From Methylobacillus flagellatus (GTDB lineage: Bacteria; Pseudomonadota; Gammaproteobacteria; Burkholderiales; Methylophilaceae): DNA of 64,000 bases. The DNA is taken from positions 620,001 through 684,000 of the forward strand of contig NZ_SCOU01000001.1 in NCBI RefSeq assembly GCF_005502435.1, given 5' to 3'. The position numbers were made by a program, and so were the translations under genes. Shown in pieces: positions 36,654-48,997 of this stretch (positions are counted from its first letter, which is position 1; the number at the start of each line of letters is the position of its first letter). The notes under the pieces were generated by a model, which was given only the letters and a program-made list of their open reading frames with translations, did no database searches and was not told where the DNA came from.

Positions 36654-39233
36654 CTAACTCACTGCGGCTTCGGCGATCGGAATGATCTTCTTGGCCTGGT
36701 ATTCCGGCATCTGATCGAAGTTGAGATATTTGTAGATGGTGTCAGCGTTGCTGGTGATCTTGTCACCTACCGTGTCCAGATACTCCTCCACGCTAGGCAT
36801 GCGGCCCAGGCGGGCGCAGACCGAAGCGAGTTCGGCAGAACCCAGATAGACACGTGCATCGCGGCCCATGCGATTGTCGAAGTTACGCGTACTGGTAGAG
36901 AACACCGTGGCACGGTCCGCCACACGCGCCTGGTTACCCATGCACAGCGAGCAGCCCGGCACTTCGGTGCGGGCACCGGCGATACCGAACACCGAATACA
37001 CCCCTTCATCACGCAACTGCGCCTCGTCCATGCGCGTAGGCGGTGCGATCCACAGCCTTGACGGGATGGCACCCACGCCCTCCAGCACGCGTGCCGCCGC
37101 ACGGTAATGGCCGATATTGGTCATGCAGGAGCCGATGAACACTTCGTCGATCTTGTCGCCCTTGACCTCGGACAGCGGCTTGATGTCGTCCGGGTCGTTC
37201 GGGCAGGCCACCAGAGGCTCCTTGATGTCCTTGAGGTCGATCTCCAGCACATAGGCATACTCGGCATCGGCATCCGGCTCAAGCAGGCTGGGCGCAGCCA
37301 GCCAGGCCTGCATGGCGTCGATGCGGCGCTGCAGGGTGCGCGGGTCGGAGTAGCCCTGCTCTATCATGTTCTGCAGCAAGGCGATGTTGGAGTTCAGATA
37401 CTCGATCACCGGCTCTTTATTGAGCTTGACGGTACAGCCATTGGCGGAACGTTCGGCCGACGCATCAGCGAATTCGAACGCCTGCTCCACTTTCAGGTCT
37501 GGCAAGCCTTCGATCTCGAGGATGCGGCCATTAAACACGTTCTTCTTGCCCTGCTTGCCCACGGTCAACTCACCCTTCTGGATGGCCGCGTAGGGAATGG
37601 CATTGACCAGATCACGCAGGGTGATGCCGGGCTGCATCTCGCCCTTGAAGCGCACCAGCACCGATTCCGGCATATCCAGCGGCATGGCGCCCATGGCGGC
37701 AGCGAACGCTACCAGACCAGAGCCTGCCGGGAAGGAGATGCCGATCGGGAAACGGGTATGCGAATCGCCACCAGTACCTACCGTGTCCGGCAACAGCATG
37801 CGGTTCAGCCAGGAGTGGATGATGCCGTCGCCGGGACGCAGCACCACGCCGCCACGCGTGGACATGAAATCCGGCAGGCTGTGTTGCAGCTTGATATCGA
37901 CCGGTTTTGGATAAGCCGCGGTGTGGCAGAAGCTCTGCATCACCAGATCGGAACTGAAGCCCAGACAGGCCAGCTCTTTAAGCTCGTCGCGCGTCATGCC
38001 ACCGGTGGTGTCCTGCGAGCCAACCGTGGTGGCCTTGGGTTCGCAATAGGTGCCGGGGCGCACGCCCACGCCTTCCGGCAGGCCACAGGCGCGGCCCACC
38101 ATCTTTTGCGCCAGCGTATAACCACGCTTGGAGTCTTGCGCAGGTAAAGGCTGGATGAACAGATCACTGGCCGGCAGGCCTAGTGACAGACGGGCACGTG
38201 TGGTCAGCCCACGGCCGATGATCAGCGGGATGCGGCCACCGGCACGCACTTCGTCCGGCATGGTCAGCGGCGCCAGCTCAAAACTGGAGATCAGGCTGCC
38301 GTCTGCCGCCAGCACCTGGCCAGCATACGGTTTGATGGTGATCACATCACCGGTCTCCATCTTGCTTACATCACACTGGATAGGCAGCGCACCGGAGTCT
38401 TCGGCGGTATTGAAGAAGATGGGGGCGATCTTGCCACCCAGCACGATACCGCCACTGCGCTTGTTGGGGATATGGGGGATGTCCTGACCCATGAACCATT
38501 GCACCGAGTTGATCGCGGATTTACGCGAAGAACCAGTGCCGACCACATCACCGACATAAGCCAGTGGCAGACCGGGGTTAGCCAGCTTGAGTGCGGCGAT
38601 CTTCTCCTGACCATCCGGCATCTTGTTGACCAGCATAGCTTTGGCATGCAGCGGAATATCAGGACGCGACCAGGCGTCCTGCGCCGGAGACAAGTCGTCG
38701 GTATTGGTTTCGCCCGGCACCTTGAATACCACGCAGGTGATCTCGGCCGGCATCACCTCGCGCATGGTGAACCACTCGCCCGCCGCCCAGGACTGCATGA
38801 GCTGCATGGCCGCCGCATTGCCGGCGCGCGCGCGCGTTTCCACATCATGGAAAGCGTCGAACATCAGGATGGTATGCGACAGCGCCTTGACGGCGTCGGC
38901 TGCCAGCGGGCCATCCAGCAACTCGACCAGCACCGGCACGTTGTAGCCGCCCAGCATGGTGCCCAGCAGGACCACGGCGCGCTGCGGTGTCAGCAAAGGC
39001 GAACTGGCCTTGCCATTGGCGATGTCGGCCAGAAAAGCGGCTTTCACATAAGCCGCCTGGTCCACACCGGCAGGGACACGGTTCTCCAGCAGGTCGAGTA
39101 ACACTTGCGCTTCACTGGCTGGCGGGTTCTTGAGCAGATCGACCAACAGCGCGGTCTGTTCAGCGTTAAGAGGGAGGGGAGGTAAAGCTTGCGCAGCACG
39201 TTCAGCGCAATGATCACGGTAGGCGGATAGCAT
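36654..39233 (-). CDS. acnB: Aconitate hydratase B (AcnB)
   Basis: An 859-residue TCA-cycle enzyme interconverting citrate and isocitrate, also active on 2-methylaconitate. The N-terminal HEAT-like domain (from about 1 to 160) is specific to AcnB. The [4Fe-4S] ligands are expected at [19 protein letters not shown] and [22 protein letters not shown] is the substrate loop. Length and full domain order match AcnB. A good promoter lies just upstream. Confidence 0.96.
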   Translation of the reverse strand: MLSAYRDHCAERAAQALPPLPLNAEQTALLVDLLKNPPASEAQVLLDLLENRVPAGVDQAAYVKAAFLADIANGKASSPLLTPQRAVVLLGTMLGGYNVPVLVELLDGPLAADAVKALSHTILMFDAFHDVETRARAGNAAAMQLMQSWAAGEWFTMREVMPAEITCVVFKVPGETNTDDLSPAQDAWSRPDIPLHAKAMLVNKMPDGQEKIAALKLANPGLPLAYVGDVVGTGSSRKSAINSVQWFMGQDIPHIPNKRSGGIVLGGKIAPIFFNTAEDSGALPIQCDVSKMETGDVITIKPYAGQVLAADGSLISSFELAPLTMPDEVRAGGRIPLIIGRGLTTRARLSLGLPASDLFIQPLPAQDSKRGYTLAQKMVGRACGLPEGVGVRPGTYCEPKATTVGSQDTTGGMTRDELKELACLGFSSDLVMQSFCHTAAYPKPVDIKLQHSLPDFMSTRGGVVLRPGDGIIHSWLNRMLLPDTVGTGGDSHTRFPIGISFPAGSGLVAFAAAMGAMPLDMPESVLVRFKGEMQPGITLRDLVNAIPYAAIQKGELTVGKQGKKNVFNGRILEIEGLPDLKVEQAFEFADASAERSANGCTVKLNKEPVIEYLNSNIALLQNMIEQGYSDPRTLQRRIDAMQAWLAAPSLLEPDADAEYAYVLEIDLKDIKEPLVACPNDPDDIKPLSEVKGDKIDEVFIGSCMTNIGHYRAAARVLEGVGAIPSRLWIAPPTRMDEAQLRDEGVYSVFGIAGARTEVPGCSLCMGNQARVADRATVFSTSTRNFDNRMGRDARVYLGSAELASVCARLGRMPSVEEYLDTVGDKITSNADTIYKYLNFDQMPEYQAKKIIPIAEAAVS

Positions 39234-39268
39234 GGCTTTCAGTCGGGGAAGTTGAAGGGGTTGACCCG

Positions 39269-39297
39269 ATTATAGCGCTTGCGGAGGCGGCTTGTAA
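39269..39297 (-). promoter_or_regulatory. Candidate sigma70 promoter of acnB
   Basis: On the minus strand TTACAA (39292-39297), a 17-bp spacer and a perfect TATAAT (39269-39274), ending 35 bp before the acnB ATG. Confidence 0.6.
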
Positions 39298-39353
39298 CCG
39301 CTATCCGGCCTCAAAAACAAGGATTTTTTACAGTAGGCTGATTTATAAGTCTT

Positions 39354-39659
39354 CTAGAAGACTGAACCCGAAAAAACAGAACCGCAACTGCGGCTTCCGG
39401 AAGACAATTCCAGCCGATCCAGTGTCGCTGATTGATAGCCTTTGCCACGTAGCGATTCGAGATAATGACGCACTTCGCTGACGTCCACCATGCCATTGCG
39501 GTCTTTGTCCATCAGGCGCAGGTTGTCTTCCACACTGAGCGAGGGGAACGTGCTGCTGACAGACGAAGACGCGTCGGCTCCCGAAGCAGCCGACGCTGCC
39601 TCCTCTGCGATGGCATTCAGGCAGAAAAACAACAGCATCATGGCAAAAGTGAGTTTCAT
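39354..39659 (-). CDS. Small exported EF-hand protein
   Basis: A 101-residue protein with a signal peptide (MKLTFAMMLLFFCLNAIA, cleavage probably after AIA), a Ser/Ala-rich linker, and one EF-hand loop DKDRNGMVDVSEV near residue 58, with Asp, Asp, Asn, a backbone position and a final Glu in the right places for calcium. The short C-terminus is Ser/Gly-rich with one Cys. The start at 39659 begins the signal peptide; an open frame extends upstream but is not protein-like. No strong ribosome site is seen. The function is unknown; single EF-hand periplasmic proteins occur as calcium sensors or binders. Confidence 0.7.
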   Translation of the reverse strand: MKLTFAMMLLFFCLNAIAEEAASAASGADASSSVSSTFPSLSVEDNLRLMDKDRNGMVDVSEVRHYLESLRGKGYQSATLDRLELSSGSRSCGSVFSGSVF

Positions 39660-39806
39660 GGAGATTAGTCTAGCCCAAACATGCAAACTTACAAATATCT
39701 TCATCATCCAGTCGCCATGACCATGTAAAACCAGAAAAAGTGGCTTATGAATCAACGCCGCCTGGCATGCAATCAAAATTCGGGATTTTGACTATGTCCC
39801 GAGTAG

Positions 39807-41243
<1,437 letters not shown>

Positions 41244-41405
41244 CGCAACATTCGCCTGCGATGCCTGCTCAGTCCGGCATCGCAGCGATAAACACGCATG
41301 ACCAGGCGCATGATTCAGCAAGCACGCGCCGATCTAAAAACCGAACGGATAGCACCGATCCGATAGCAAGGAATCCCCGGGCTGAAACATCACCTCACTC
41401 ATCAT

Positions 41406-43145
41406 TTGCAGCACTGGCATCACTATCTGCTCGTGGTTTTGCTGTTATGGGGCATCCCCCAGGCCAGCCTGCATGCCGAGGAGATCCGCTACCGGGTGGA
41501 TATCGAAGCCCCGGACAGCCTGGACAGCCTGCTGCGCAAGCATCTGGATATCGTCAAAGCGCTGGACAACCCGCGCCTCAACCGCAACGAATGGCTGCGC
41601 CTGCTGGGCGAAGCCGAACAGGACGCGCAGTCCATCCTTGCCACCGAAGGCTACTTCAGCCCGCAGATCGACATTGAAACCGACCAGCAAGACACGCTTT
41701 CTCACGCCAGCTTCAAGGTAGAGCCGGGGCCACAGACCACGGTCGCGGAGGTGGAGATCGAGTTCACTGGTGCCATCCATCTGGAAGATGAGCATAGCCG
41801 CGTCAACAAGCTCAAAGAAAACTGGGCCTTGCAGGTTGGCGCACCTTTCAGTCAGGACAACTGGGACAAGGCCAAGCGCACCCTGCTCAGCGACCTGATC
41901 GCTTACCGCTACCCCGAAGCGCACATCCTGCATAGCGAGGCGCGCATCCAGCGCGAGCGTAACCAGGTCAAGCTGCGCATCGAGATCGACAGCGGCCCGG
42001 TATACCGTTTTGGCAGCACGCGCATCGAAGGCGTACAACGCTATGACGCCGCCATCATCGAACGCCTCAACCCCATCAAACCGGGCGACATCTACGACCA
42101 GAACAGCCTGTTGCGCCTGCAGACCCTGATCTTAGAGAGTGGCTACTACCAGTCGGTGGAAGTCAGCGCCGACACCGAGAACGGGCCCTTGGATGCGGCC
42201 CCGGTCATCGTCAAGGTGTCCGAACGCAAAGCCTCCACGCTGAGTACCGGTGCCGGTTTGAGTACCAACACCGGTGCACGTGTGCAGCTCAATTATGAGG
42301 ACTTGGATGTGTTCGGACTGGACTGGCGCTTTGTCGGTAGCTTCAAGGTCGAGCAACTGGCCCAGTCCCTGAATGGGCAGTTGCAGCGCCCGCAGACCGA
42401 GAATGGCTTCCGCGACAGCCTCAGCAGCACGGTAGGCCGCACCGCCATTGAGGGCCAGACCACCACCGTCTTCAACAACAGTCTGAAACGTGCCTGGGGC
42501 CCGCGCCGCTTCGAACAGTTCGTAGGCACCGGCATCCTGTTCGAGCAGGTGGACCTGGATGGTGCGGAATCCAGCAACAAGCAAGTAGCCACCGTCTCCT
42601 ACGGCATCACGCTGCGCCGCGTGGATAACGAGCTGTCGCCCAACCGCGGCTATCTGCTCAATGCGCAGGTCGCCGCCGCGCCACTGGATAGCCTGTCCGA
42701 TGGCAAGTTCGTGCAGACCTATGTCAAAGGCCAGGCCTATTGGCCGCTGGCAGAACGCACTCAACTGATCACCCGGCTGGAAATCGGTGCCGTGAATGGC
42801 GGCAACGCGCCTGCCACCTATCTGTTCCGTGCCGGTGGCGACCAGTCGGTGCGTGGTTATGCCTTCCAGAGCCTGGGTAACCGCGAAGGCGATGCCATTG
42901 CAGGTGCGCGCTATCTGCTCACCGGCAGTGCCGAGCTGGTGCAATGGCTGACGCGTGAGTGGGGTGGTGCCGTGTTCGTGGATTTTGGTAACGCCGCCGA
43001 CACCATCAAAACGCTGAAGCCGGTCTATGCTTACGGCCTGGGCGTGCGCTGGAAAAGCCCGGCCGGGCCTATCGGTGCGGATATCGCCTACGGGCAGGAC
43101 ACGGGCGAGTTCCGTCTGCACTTCAACCTGGGGGTCTCGTTCTGA
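41406..43145 (+). CDS. tamA: Outer-membrane translocation and assembly module protein TamA
   Basis: A 579-residue Omp85-family barrel. After a signal peptide ending at SLHA there are three POTRA domains (residues about 25-265), then a 16-stranded barrel. The RGY motif (VRGYAFQSLGNREGDAIAG) occurs in loop 6, and the C-terminal strand ends in Phe (HFNLGVSF), the outer-membrane signal. It acts with TamB in outer-membrane protein or phospholipid transport. The start is not clear: TTG 41406 has no near ribosome site, while an in-frame CTG at 41382 follows AAGGA at 9 bp and would give a more basic signal peptide. The frame closes at a TAG at 41364. Confidence 0.9.
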   Translation: MQHWHHYLLVVLLLWGIPQASLHAEEIRYRVDIEAPDSLDSLLRKHLDIVKALDNPRLNRNEWLRLLGEAEQDAQSILATEGYFSPQIDIETDQQDTLSHASFKVEPGPQTTVAEVEIEFTGAIHLEDEHSRVNKLKENWALQVGAPFSQDNWDKAKRTLLSDLIAYRYPEAHILHSEARIQRERNQVKLRIEIDSGPVYRFGSTRIEGVQRYDAAIIERLNPIKPGDIYDQNSLLRLQTLILESGYYQSVEVSADTENGPLDAAPVIVKVSERKASTLSTGAGLSTNTGARVQLNYEDLDVFGLDWRFVGSFKVEQLAQSLNGQLQRPQTENGFRDSLSSTVGRTAIEGQTTTVFNNSLKRAWGPRRFEQFVGTGILFEQVDLDGAESSNKQVATVSYGITLRRVDNELSPNRGYLLNAQVAAAPLDSLSDGKFVQTYVKGQAYWPLAERTQLITRLEIGAVNGGNAPATYLFRAGGDQSVRGYAFQSLGNREGDAIAGARYLLTGSAELVQWLTREWGGAVFVDFGNAADTIKTLKPVYAYGLGVRWKSPAGPIGADIAYGQDTGEFRLHFNLGVSF

Positions 43146-46100
43146 TGCGCGTGCAGACTGGGTTGAGGCACTACTGGCACTTGCTTTTGCAAGGCAGCCG
43201 CTTGCTCTTGCGAGGTGGCCGCGGGCTCTGCGCCGCACTGGCCGTGCTGCTCAGCCTGGGGCTGGGTTATACCGTGCAGGCCATGAACATCAACGTCACT
43301 ACCAGCCTGGACAGCTTCAGCTATCAGCTTGGCAGCCTGGACCTGCAGCTGGAAAAACTGGAGACCACCATGCAGCTGGCGCCGGATGACCCGGGCCGGC
43401 TCAATATCCAGAAACTGCATGCGCAGCGCCTGACCATCCACATCAAGGACGACCAAACCGCCGAGGCGCCTGCGGCCGACAAGAAGCTGCCTGACAAGAT
43501 CACCCTGCCGGTCTTGCTGGAGATCCAGCAGGCCGACATCCGGGAAGTCATCATCGTCAACGGCCATGACCGCCAGGTACTCAAAGCGGTGCAACTGACG
43601 CTCAAGGCCGACCCGCAGCAGCTCAGCTTGCAGCTGGGCAGCGCACAGACGCCCTGGGGTGACATCGTGCTGGACCTGGGCATGCAGGCGCACTACCCGT
43701 TCGCACTGAACGGCAGCCTGGCACTCAAACAAAACACCGCCAGCCTGGATGCCGACCTCAAGCTCAGTCTGGGTGGCAGCCTGCAACAGCTGCAGCTCAA
43801 CACCGATGTCTACGCCTCCAGGCCCGCCCAAGCGCTGGTACTGCATGCCAACGCCACAGGCAACGACGACGAAGCACGCTTGCAGCTGCGCGGACAACTC
43901 AGTCTGGAACGCGATTACCCGGTGAGCATCAACGCTGACCTCAGCCAGATCAGCCCGGCGCTGTTCGGCTTGCAGGATAGCGGCCGCATCGACCTGACCA
44001 GCACGGTACAAGGCCACCTGCTGCCTAGCCCAGCCTTCACGCTCAATTTGCGCAGTCAGGACAGCCTGTGGCGCGGCGAACCATTACAACTCAATCTGCA
44101 GGCCGCGCTCAAGGACAGCCTGTTACGCGACCTCAAACTCGACGCGTCCCTGGCGGCCAACCACCTGCATGCGGCCGGCAGCCTGGGCGCTGCCGGTGAC
44201 ACGCTAAGCTGGCGCGCACAACTACCGGAGCTGAGCCGCCTAGGCTCGGCCATAGGTGGCAAACTCAGTGCGGATGGGGAAATACGCGGCACCATGGACC
44301 AGTTATTGACCGAATTCAAGCTGCAGGCAGAAAAACTCACCCTGCCCGGTGACCTGCGTATCGACACGGTGACTGGCAGCGGCCGGCTTGGTCCAGCCGG
44401 GCTCACCGCCGCCAGCTCAACCCCAGCACCTGGGAAAAAATCCCTGGCACCCGTCGTCAGCACGGCATCCGACACCGCCCCAGAGACGGCACTGGACCCG
44501 GCCAAACTGACCATGGACGCCAGCCTGCAACTCACTGGCCTGCGCACCCTGGCCTACCCCAAACGCGTCAATGCAGATGTCAAGCTGCAAGGCACGCTGG
44601 ACCAGCACAGCCTGACTGCGCAAGCGCGTTCCGTTGAGCTGGAGCTGGACGCCCTGCTGCAAGGCGGCCTGCTGGCGCAAGGTGGCTGGCAAGGCCAGCT
44701 GCAACGCTTCAATTATCAGGAAGCGGGCGGCGCGCAGACACTGCAACTAAAAGCCCCAGCCACCCTGACCATCTCGGACCCACAAGGCCTGCAACTGGGC
44801 CCACTGGTGATGAATGTGGGTCAGGGTGCCCTGCACCTGACCCAGCTGAGCTCCGGCCCGCAAGGCCTGCTCAGCACCGGCGAGCTACGCGGCATCCCCC
44901 TGCAGGTATTGCCACGACGCTTGTTGTCGCTGCCCGCCAACCTGGATGGCGATGCCGTGTTCTCCGGACAATGGCAACTGGTGGTCGATCAACAGGTCAA
45001 TGGCCTGCTGCAGATCAAACGTGATTCCGGTGACATCGTGCTGCGCGAGCAGAACCAGAAACCCATCCCGCTCGGCCTGCAACAACTGGAAAGCACCTTG
45101 CGCATAGACCACAACGTGGTCGAGCTACAAGCTGCGGCGCAAGGCACCCAACTGGGCAATATCCAGCTGCAATTCGAATCCCTGCTCAATACCAGCACCG
45201 GCAATATCAGCCTGCGCCGGGATGCGCCGCTGCAGGCCAGGATCAGTGCCGATCTCAACACGCTGAGCTGGCTGGGCATCGTCACCGATGCCGTGCAGAT
45301 GGACGGCAAGCTGCAGATCGCCTTGCAGGCCGACGGCACCATCGCCCACCCACATCTGCGCGGCACTGCAGCCGGACAGGCCTTGCAACTGGCGCTGCCT
45401 GACGAAGGCGTGTCACTCAAACAGGGCGTGCTGCAGCTGAGTCTGGCGGATGACACCCTGCAGATCCAGCAAGCGCGCTTCATGGGCGGCGAAGGCACGC
45501 TGGAAGTGGCGGGCAAGCTGCAGTGGCAGCCGGGCAGCCCCAGTCTGGCGCTGGACTGGAAAGCAGACCGCTTCACCGCCACCAGCCGCACTGACCGGGT
45601 CGTGGTCGTCAGCGGCAGCCTCGCCACCGCGCTCAGCGACGGCAAATTGCAGATCAGCGGTGACCTGAGTGCCGACCGCGGTAATCTGCTGCTGTCGGAC
45701 GATGACAAGCCCAGCCTGGGCAAGGATGTGGTAGTGGACGACACGGACGACACCGCAGCCGCATCACCGCTGGACTATGTGCTGTCCGGCCTGAACGTGG
45801 ATCTGGGTGGCAATTTCAGCATCCAGGGGCGCGGCCTGGATGGCAAGCTGGGCGGCAAGTTGCGCCTCACCGGCAGCAGTCAGCGCGGCCTGCGGGCGGA
45901 CGGCAATGTGCAGGCCTCCGGTACCTATATGGCCTATGGCCAGGTGCTTAATATCGAAACCGGCCAGATCACCTTCACCGGCCCAGTCGACAACCCTGGC
46001 CTCAACATCGTCGCCACTCGCCAGCAACAGGCCGTGAAAGTCGGCGTCAAGATCACCGGCACCGCTGTGCTACCCACCGTCAAGCTGGTGTCCTGGCCGG

Positions 46101-46477
46101 AAATGAGCGATGGCGACAAGCTGTCCTGGCTGATCCTGGGCCATGGCATCTCCGAGGCCGGACAGAACGATTTTGCCCTGCTGTCGCTGGCCGCCGGTGC
46201 GCTGCTATCCCAGGGGCAATCCGTGCCCTTGCAGACGCGCTTTGCGCGCGCAGCGGGCCTGGACAGCTTCAACATAGGCGGCACCAATGCACAGAACACC
46301 AGCCTCAGCCTGGGCAAACGTCTTTCATCCAAGCTGTTCCTGAGTTACGAAAAAGCCTTCAACGGCCTGCTCAACGTGGCCAGACTCACCTATCAGCTCA
46401 CCGACCGCTGGTCGGTACGCTCGCAGGCCGGTTCCGAAAGCGCGGTGGACGTGCTGTATACTTTCAGCTTCCGTTAG
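43145..46477 (+). CDS. tamB: Translocation and assembly module protein TamB (AsmA-like, DUF490)
   Basis: A 1110-residue envelope-spanning protein. It has one N-terminal membrane helix (CAALAVLLSLGLGYTVQAM, about 27-46), a very long beta-rich region of AsmA-type repeats, and the C-terminal TamB domain (from about residue 770, with DNPGLNIVATRQQQAVKVGVKITGTAVLPTVKL), ending in a Phe-terminated strand FSFR. It bridges the inner membrane and TamA and is now linked to anterograde phospholipid transport. Its ATG shares one base with the tamA stop. It is shorter than the E. coli protein (about 1260). Confidence 0.93.
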   Translation: MRVQTGLRHYWHLLLQGSRLLLRGGRGLCAALAVLLSLGLGYTVQAMNINVTTSLDSFSYQLGSLDLQLEKLETTMQLAPDDPGRLNIQKLHAQRLTIHIKDDQTAEAPAADKKLPDKITLPVLLEIQQADIREVIIVNGHDRQVLKAVQLTLKADPQQLSLQLGSAQTPWGDIVLDLGMQAHYPFALNGSLALKQNTASLDADLKLSLGGSLQQLQLNTDVYASRPAQALVLHANATGNDDEARLQLRGQLSLERDYPVSINADLSQISPALFGLQDSGRIDLTSTVQGHLLPSPAFTLNLRSQDSLWRGEPLQLNLQAALKDSLLRDLKLDASLAANHLHAAGSLGAAGDTLSWRAQLPELSRLGSAIGGKLSADGEIRGTMDQLLTEFKLQAEKLTLPGDLRIDTVTGSGRLGPAGLTAASSTPAPGKKSLAPVVSTASDTAPETALDPAKLTMDASLQLTGLRTLAYPKRVNADVKLQGTLDQHSLTAQARSVELELDALLQGGLLAQGGWQGQLQRFNYQEAGGAQTLQLKAPATLTISDPQGLQLGPLVMNVGQGALHLTQLSSGPQGLLSTGELRGIPLQVLPRRLLSLPANLDGDAVFSGQWQLVVDQQVNGLLQIKRDSGDIVLREQNQKPIPLGLQQLESTLRIDHNVVELQAAAQGTQLGNIQLQFESLLNTSTGNISLRRDAPLQARISADLNTLSWLGIVTDAVQMDGKLQIALQADGTIAHPHLRGTAAGQALQLALPDEGVSLKQGVLQLSLADDTLQIQQARFMGGEGTLEVAGKLQWQPGSPSLALDWKADRFTATSRTDRVVVVSGSLATALSDGKLQISGDLSADRGNLLLSDDDKPSLGKDVVVDDTDDTAAASPLDYVLSGLNVDLGGNFSIQGRGLDGKLGGKLRLTGSSQRGLRADGNVQASGTYMAYGQVLNIETGQITFTGPVDNPGLNIVATRQQQAVKVGVKITGTAVLPTVKLVSWPEMSDGDKLSWLILGHGISEAGQNDFALLSLAAGALLSQGQSVPLQTRFARAAGLDSFNIGGTNAQNTSLSLGKRLSSKLFLSYEKAFNGLLNVARLTYQLTDRWSVRSQAGSESAVDVLYTFSFR

Positions 46478-46489
46478 TCATCCTCGTAG

Positions 46490-47092
<603 letters not shown>

Positions 47093-47094
47093 GC

Positions 47095-47793
47095 ATGGAT
47101 CTGGCAACAGAAGCGCGGCAATTCCTGCGCAGCACCCACAAAGGCATCCTGTCCACGCAGTCGGTGCGCATGAAGGGCTACCCGTTCGCCTCGGTGGCGC
47201 CCTTTGTGCTGGACCACCAGGGCCAACCGCTGATCCTGATCAGCACGCTGGCGGAACACACCAAGAACATCCAGGCCGATCATCGCGTCTCGCTGCTGGC
47301 CTTCACCGATGCCGATGACCTGCAAGCGCATGGCCGCCTGACGCTGGTCGGCGATGCCGAACAGACCGACAAGGAAGACCCGTTGCTACGCGCGCGTTAT
47401 CTGCGCTATTTTCCGCAGGCGGAACAATACTTCGCCATGCACGATTTTTATTTCTACCGCATCCTGCTGCGTGAAGTGCGCTATATCGCCGGCTTCGGCC
47501 GCATGGGCTGGCTGCAGGCGGAACCCATGCTGTATGCACGCAGTCCGCTGGCCGCACAGGAAGCCGCTATCCTCACCCACATGAATGCCGACCACAGCGA
47601 CAATCTGCGCGCCTACTGTCAGCATGTGCATGGCATCACCGCTAATGCGGTCGAGATGATAGGCATCGACGCCGATGGCTTCGATGTGCGCGCCGACCAG
47701 CAGGTGCTGCGCTTCAACTTCGAACAGCCCATCCAGGACGCTCAGGGAGCGCGTGCCGCCCTGGTGGCTCTGGCGCAGGCATGCCGCGCATGA
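47095..47793 (+). CDS. HugZ-like pyridoxamine 5'-phosphate oxidase-fold protein
   Basis: A 232-residue protein with an N-terminal FMN-binding split barrel (ILSTQSVRMKGYPFASVAPF to RLTLVGDAEQ) and a C-terminal DUF2470 domain (LTHMNADHSDNLRAYCQHVHG), the arrangement of HugZ/HutZ haem-utilisation proteins, some of which degrade haem. Whether this one binds haem cannot be told. ATG 47095 lies 2 bp after wrbA and is preferred to an upstream in-frame GTG/ATG inside wrbA. Its end overlaps the DUF2069 gene by 13 bp. Confidence 0.85.
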   Translation: MDLATEARQFLRSTHKGILSTQSVRMKGYPFASVAPFVLDHQGQPLILISTLAEHTKNIQADHRVSLLAFTDADDLQAHGRLTLVGDAEQTDKEDPLLRARYLRYFPQAEQYFAMHDFYFYRILLREVRYIAGFGRMGWLQAEPMLYARSPLAAQEAAILTHMNADHSDNLRAYCQHVHGITANAVEMIGIDADGFDVRADQQVLRFNFEQPIQDAQGARAALVALAQACRA

Positions 47794-48176
47794 TCGCGCG
47801 TCTGCGCTTGCTCGCCAGCGCCAGCCTGATCGCGCTCATCCTGCTGTGTCTGGCCTGGGAGGGCTGGCTGGCACCGCTCAAACCGCAAGGCTCATTGCTG
47901 ATCCTCAAGGCGCTGCCTTTGCTGCTGCCGTTGTTCGGCATCCTGCGCGGCAAACGCTACACCTATCAGTGGGCCTGCATGTTCATCCTGCTGTACTTCA
48001 CCGAAGGGGCGGTACGTGCCTGGGCGGACACCGGTCTGTCGGCATGGCTGGCACTCGCGGAAGTGGCGCTGACGCTGCTGTTCTTCACGGTCAGCGTGCT
48101 GTATGCGCGTGCCACCGCACCCAGCAGACTGGCGATTGCCACAAGTACTGCGAGCGACCGCATTCCTCCCACATAA
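47781..48176 (+). CDS. DUF2069 membrane protein
   Basis: A 131-residue protein with four hydrophobic helices and the DUF2069 pattern LLCLAWEGWLAP, LILKALPLLLPLFGILRGKRYTYQWACMFILLYFTEG. Genes of this family often follow wrbA in beta- and gammaproteobacteria; function unknown. It overlaps the preceding gene by 13 bp in another frame, which suggests coupling. Confidence 0.85.
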   Translation: MPRMIARLRLLASASLIALILLCLAWEGWLAPLKPQGSLLILKALPLLLPLFGILRGKRYTYQWACMFILLYFTEGAVRAWADTGLSAWLALAEVALTLLFFTVSVLYARATAPSRLAIATSTASDRIPPT

Positions 48177-48194
48177 TTCCCTTATAATTTGCCT

Positions 48195-48971
48195 ATGCGC
48201 ATCCTCCTCTCCAATGACGACGGCTACTTTGCTCCCGGCCTGAACATCCTCGCCCAGCACATCGCCAAGATCGCCGACATCGTGGTGGTAGCGCCCGAAC
48301 GCAACCGCAGCGGCGCCAGCAACTCACTCACGCTGGACCGTCCGCTCACCGTGCGCAAAGCGGCCAATGGCTTCTTTTATGTGAATGGCACCCCCACCGA
48401 CTGCGTGCATCTGGCCCTGACCGGGCTGATGGACGAGCCGCCAGACATGGTGATCTCCGGCATCAATGACGGTGCCAACATGGGTGACGACACCATCTAC
48501 TCCGGCACGGTGGCCGCCGCCATGGAGGGCTTCCTGCTTGGTATCCCGTCCTTTGCGGTGTCCATGTCGCAACACAATTCGCGCTATTTCGAGAGTGCCG
48601 CACAGACCGTGGTCAAGCTGGTGACCTATTACCACGAGAACGGTTTTCCGCCGCCACTGCTGCTCAATGTCAATGTGCCAGACATTCCGCATCAGGACCT
48701 CAAAGGCTGGCAGGTCACGCGCCTGGGCAAACGCCACAAGGCCGAGCCAGTGATCAAATCCACCACGCCACGCGGTGAGACCGTGTACTGGGTGGGTGCG
48801 GCTGGCAGCGCACAGGATGCGGGGCCAGGCACCGACTTTTACGCCGTGTCCAACCGGCTGGTGTCCATCACCCCCTTGCAGGTGGACCTCACCCAATACA
48901 ACCAGATCCCCGGTTTGCAGCAGTGGCTGCCAGACTATGACGCAAGCAATGCATCAGGCAGTGCTGCCTAG
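48195..48971 (+). CDS. surE: 5'/3'-nucleotidase SurE
   Basis: A 258-residue divalent-metal-dependent phosphatase acting on nucleoside monophosphates and short polyphosphate. The N-terminal metal site [15 protein letters not shown] and the [17 protein letters not shown] loop are complete, as is the [13 protein letters not shown] region and the [25 protein letters not shown] block. The ATG at 48195 is preferred to a TTG two codons upstream. It begins the conserved surE-pcm-nlpD set. Confidence 0.95.
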   Translation: MRILLSNDDGYFAPGLNILAQHIAKIADIVVVAPERNRSGASNSLTLDRPLTVRKAANGFFYVNGTPTDCVHLALTGLMDEPPDMVISGINDGANMGDDTIYSGTVAAAMEGFLLGIPSFAVSMSQHNSRYFESAAQTVVKLVTYYHENGFPPPLLLNVNVPDIPHQDLKGWQVTRLGKRHKAEPVIKSTTPRGETVYWVGAAGSAQDAGPGTDFYAVSNRLVSITPLQVDLTQYNQIPGLQQWLPDYDASNASGSAA

Positions 48972-48997
48972 ATATGTAGTGTAGAGATGGTGTAGAG

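Noticed and set aside
37107-38147. A 346-codon plus-strand frame opposite acnB
   Set aside because: Antisense shadow of aconitase B, with the same low-complexity composition as the other reverse frames.
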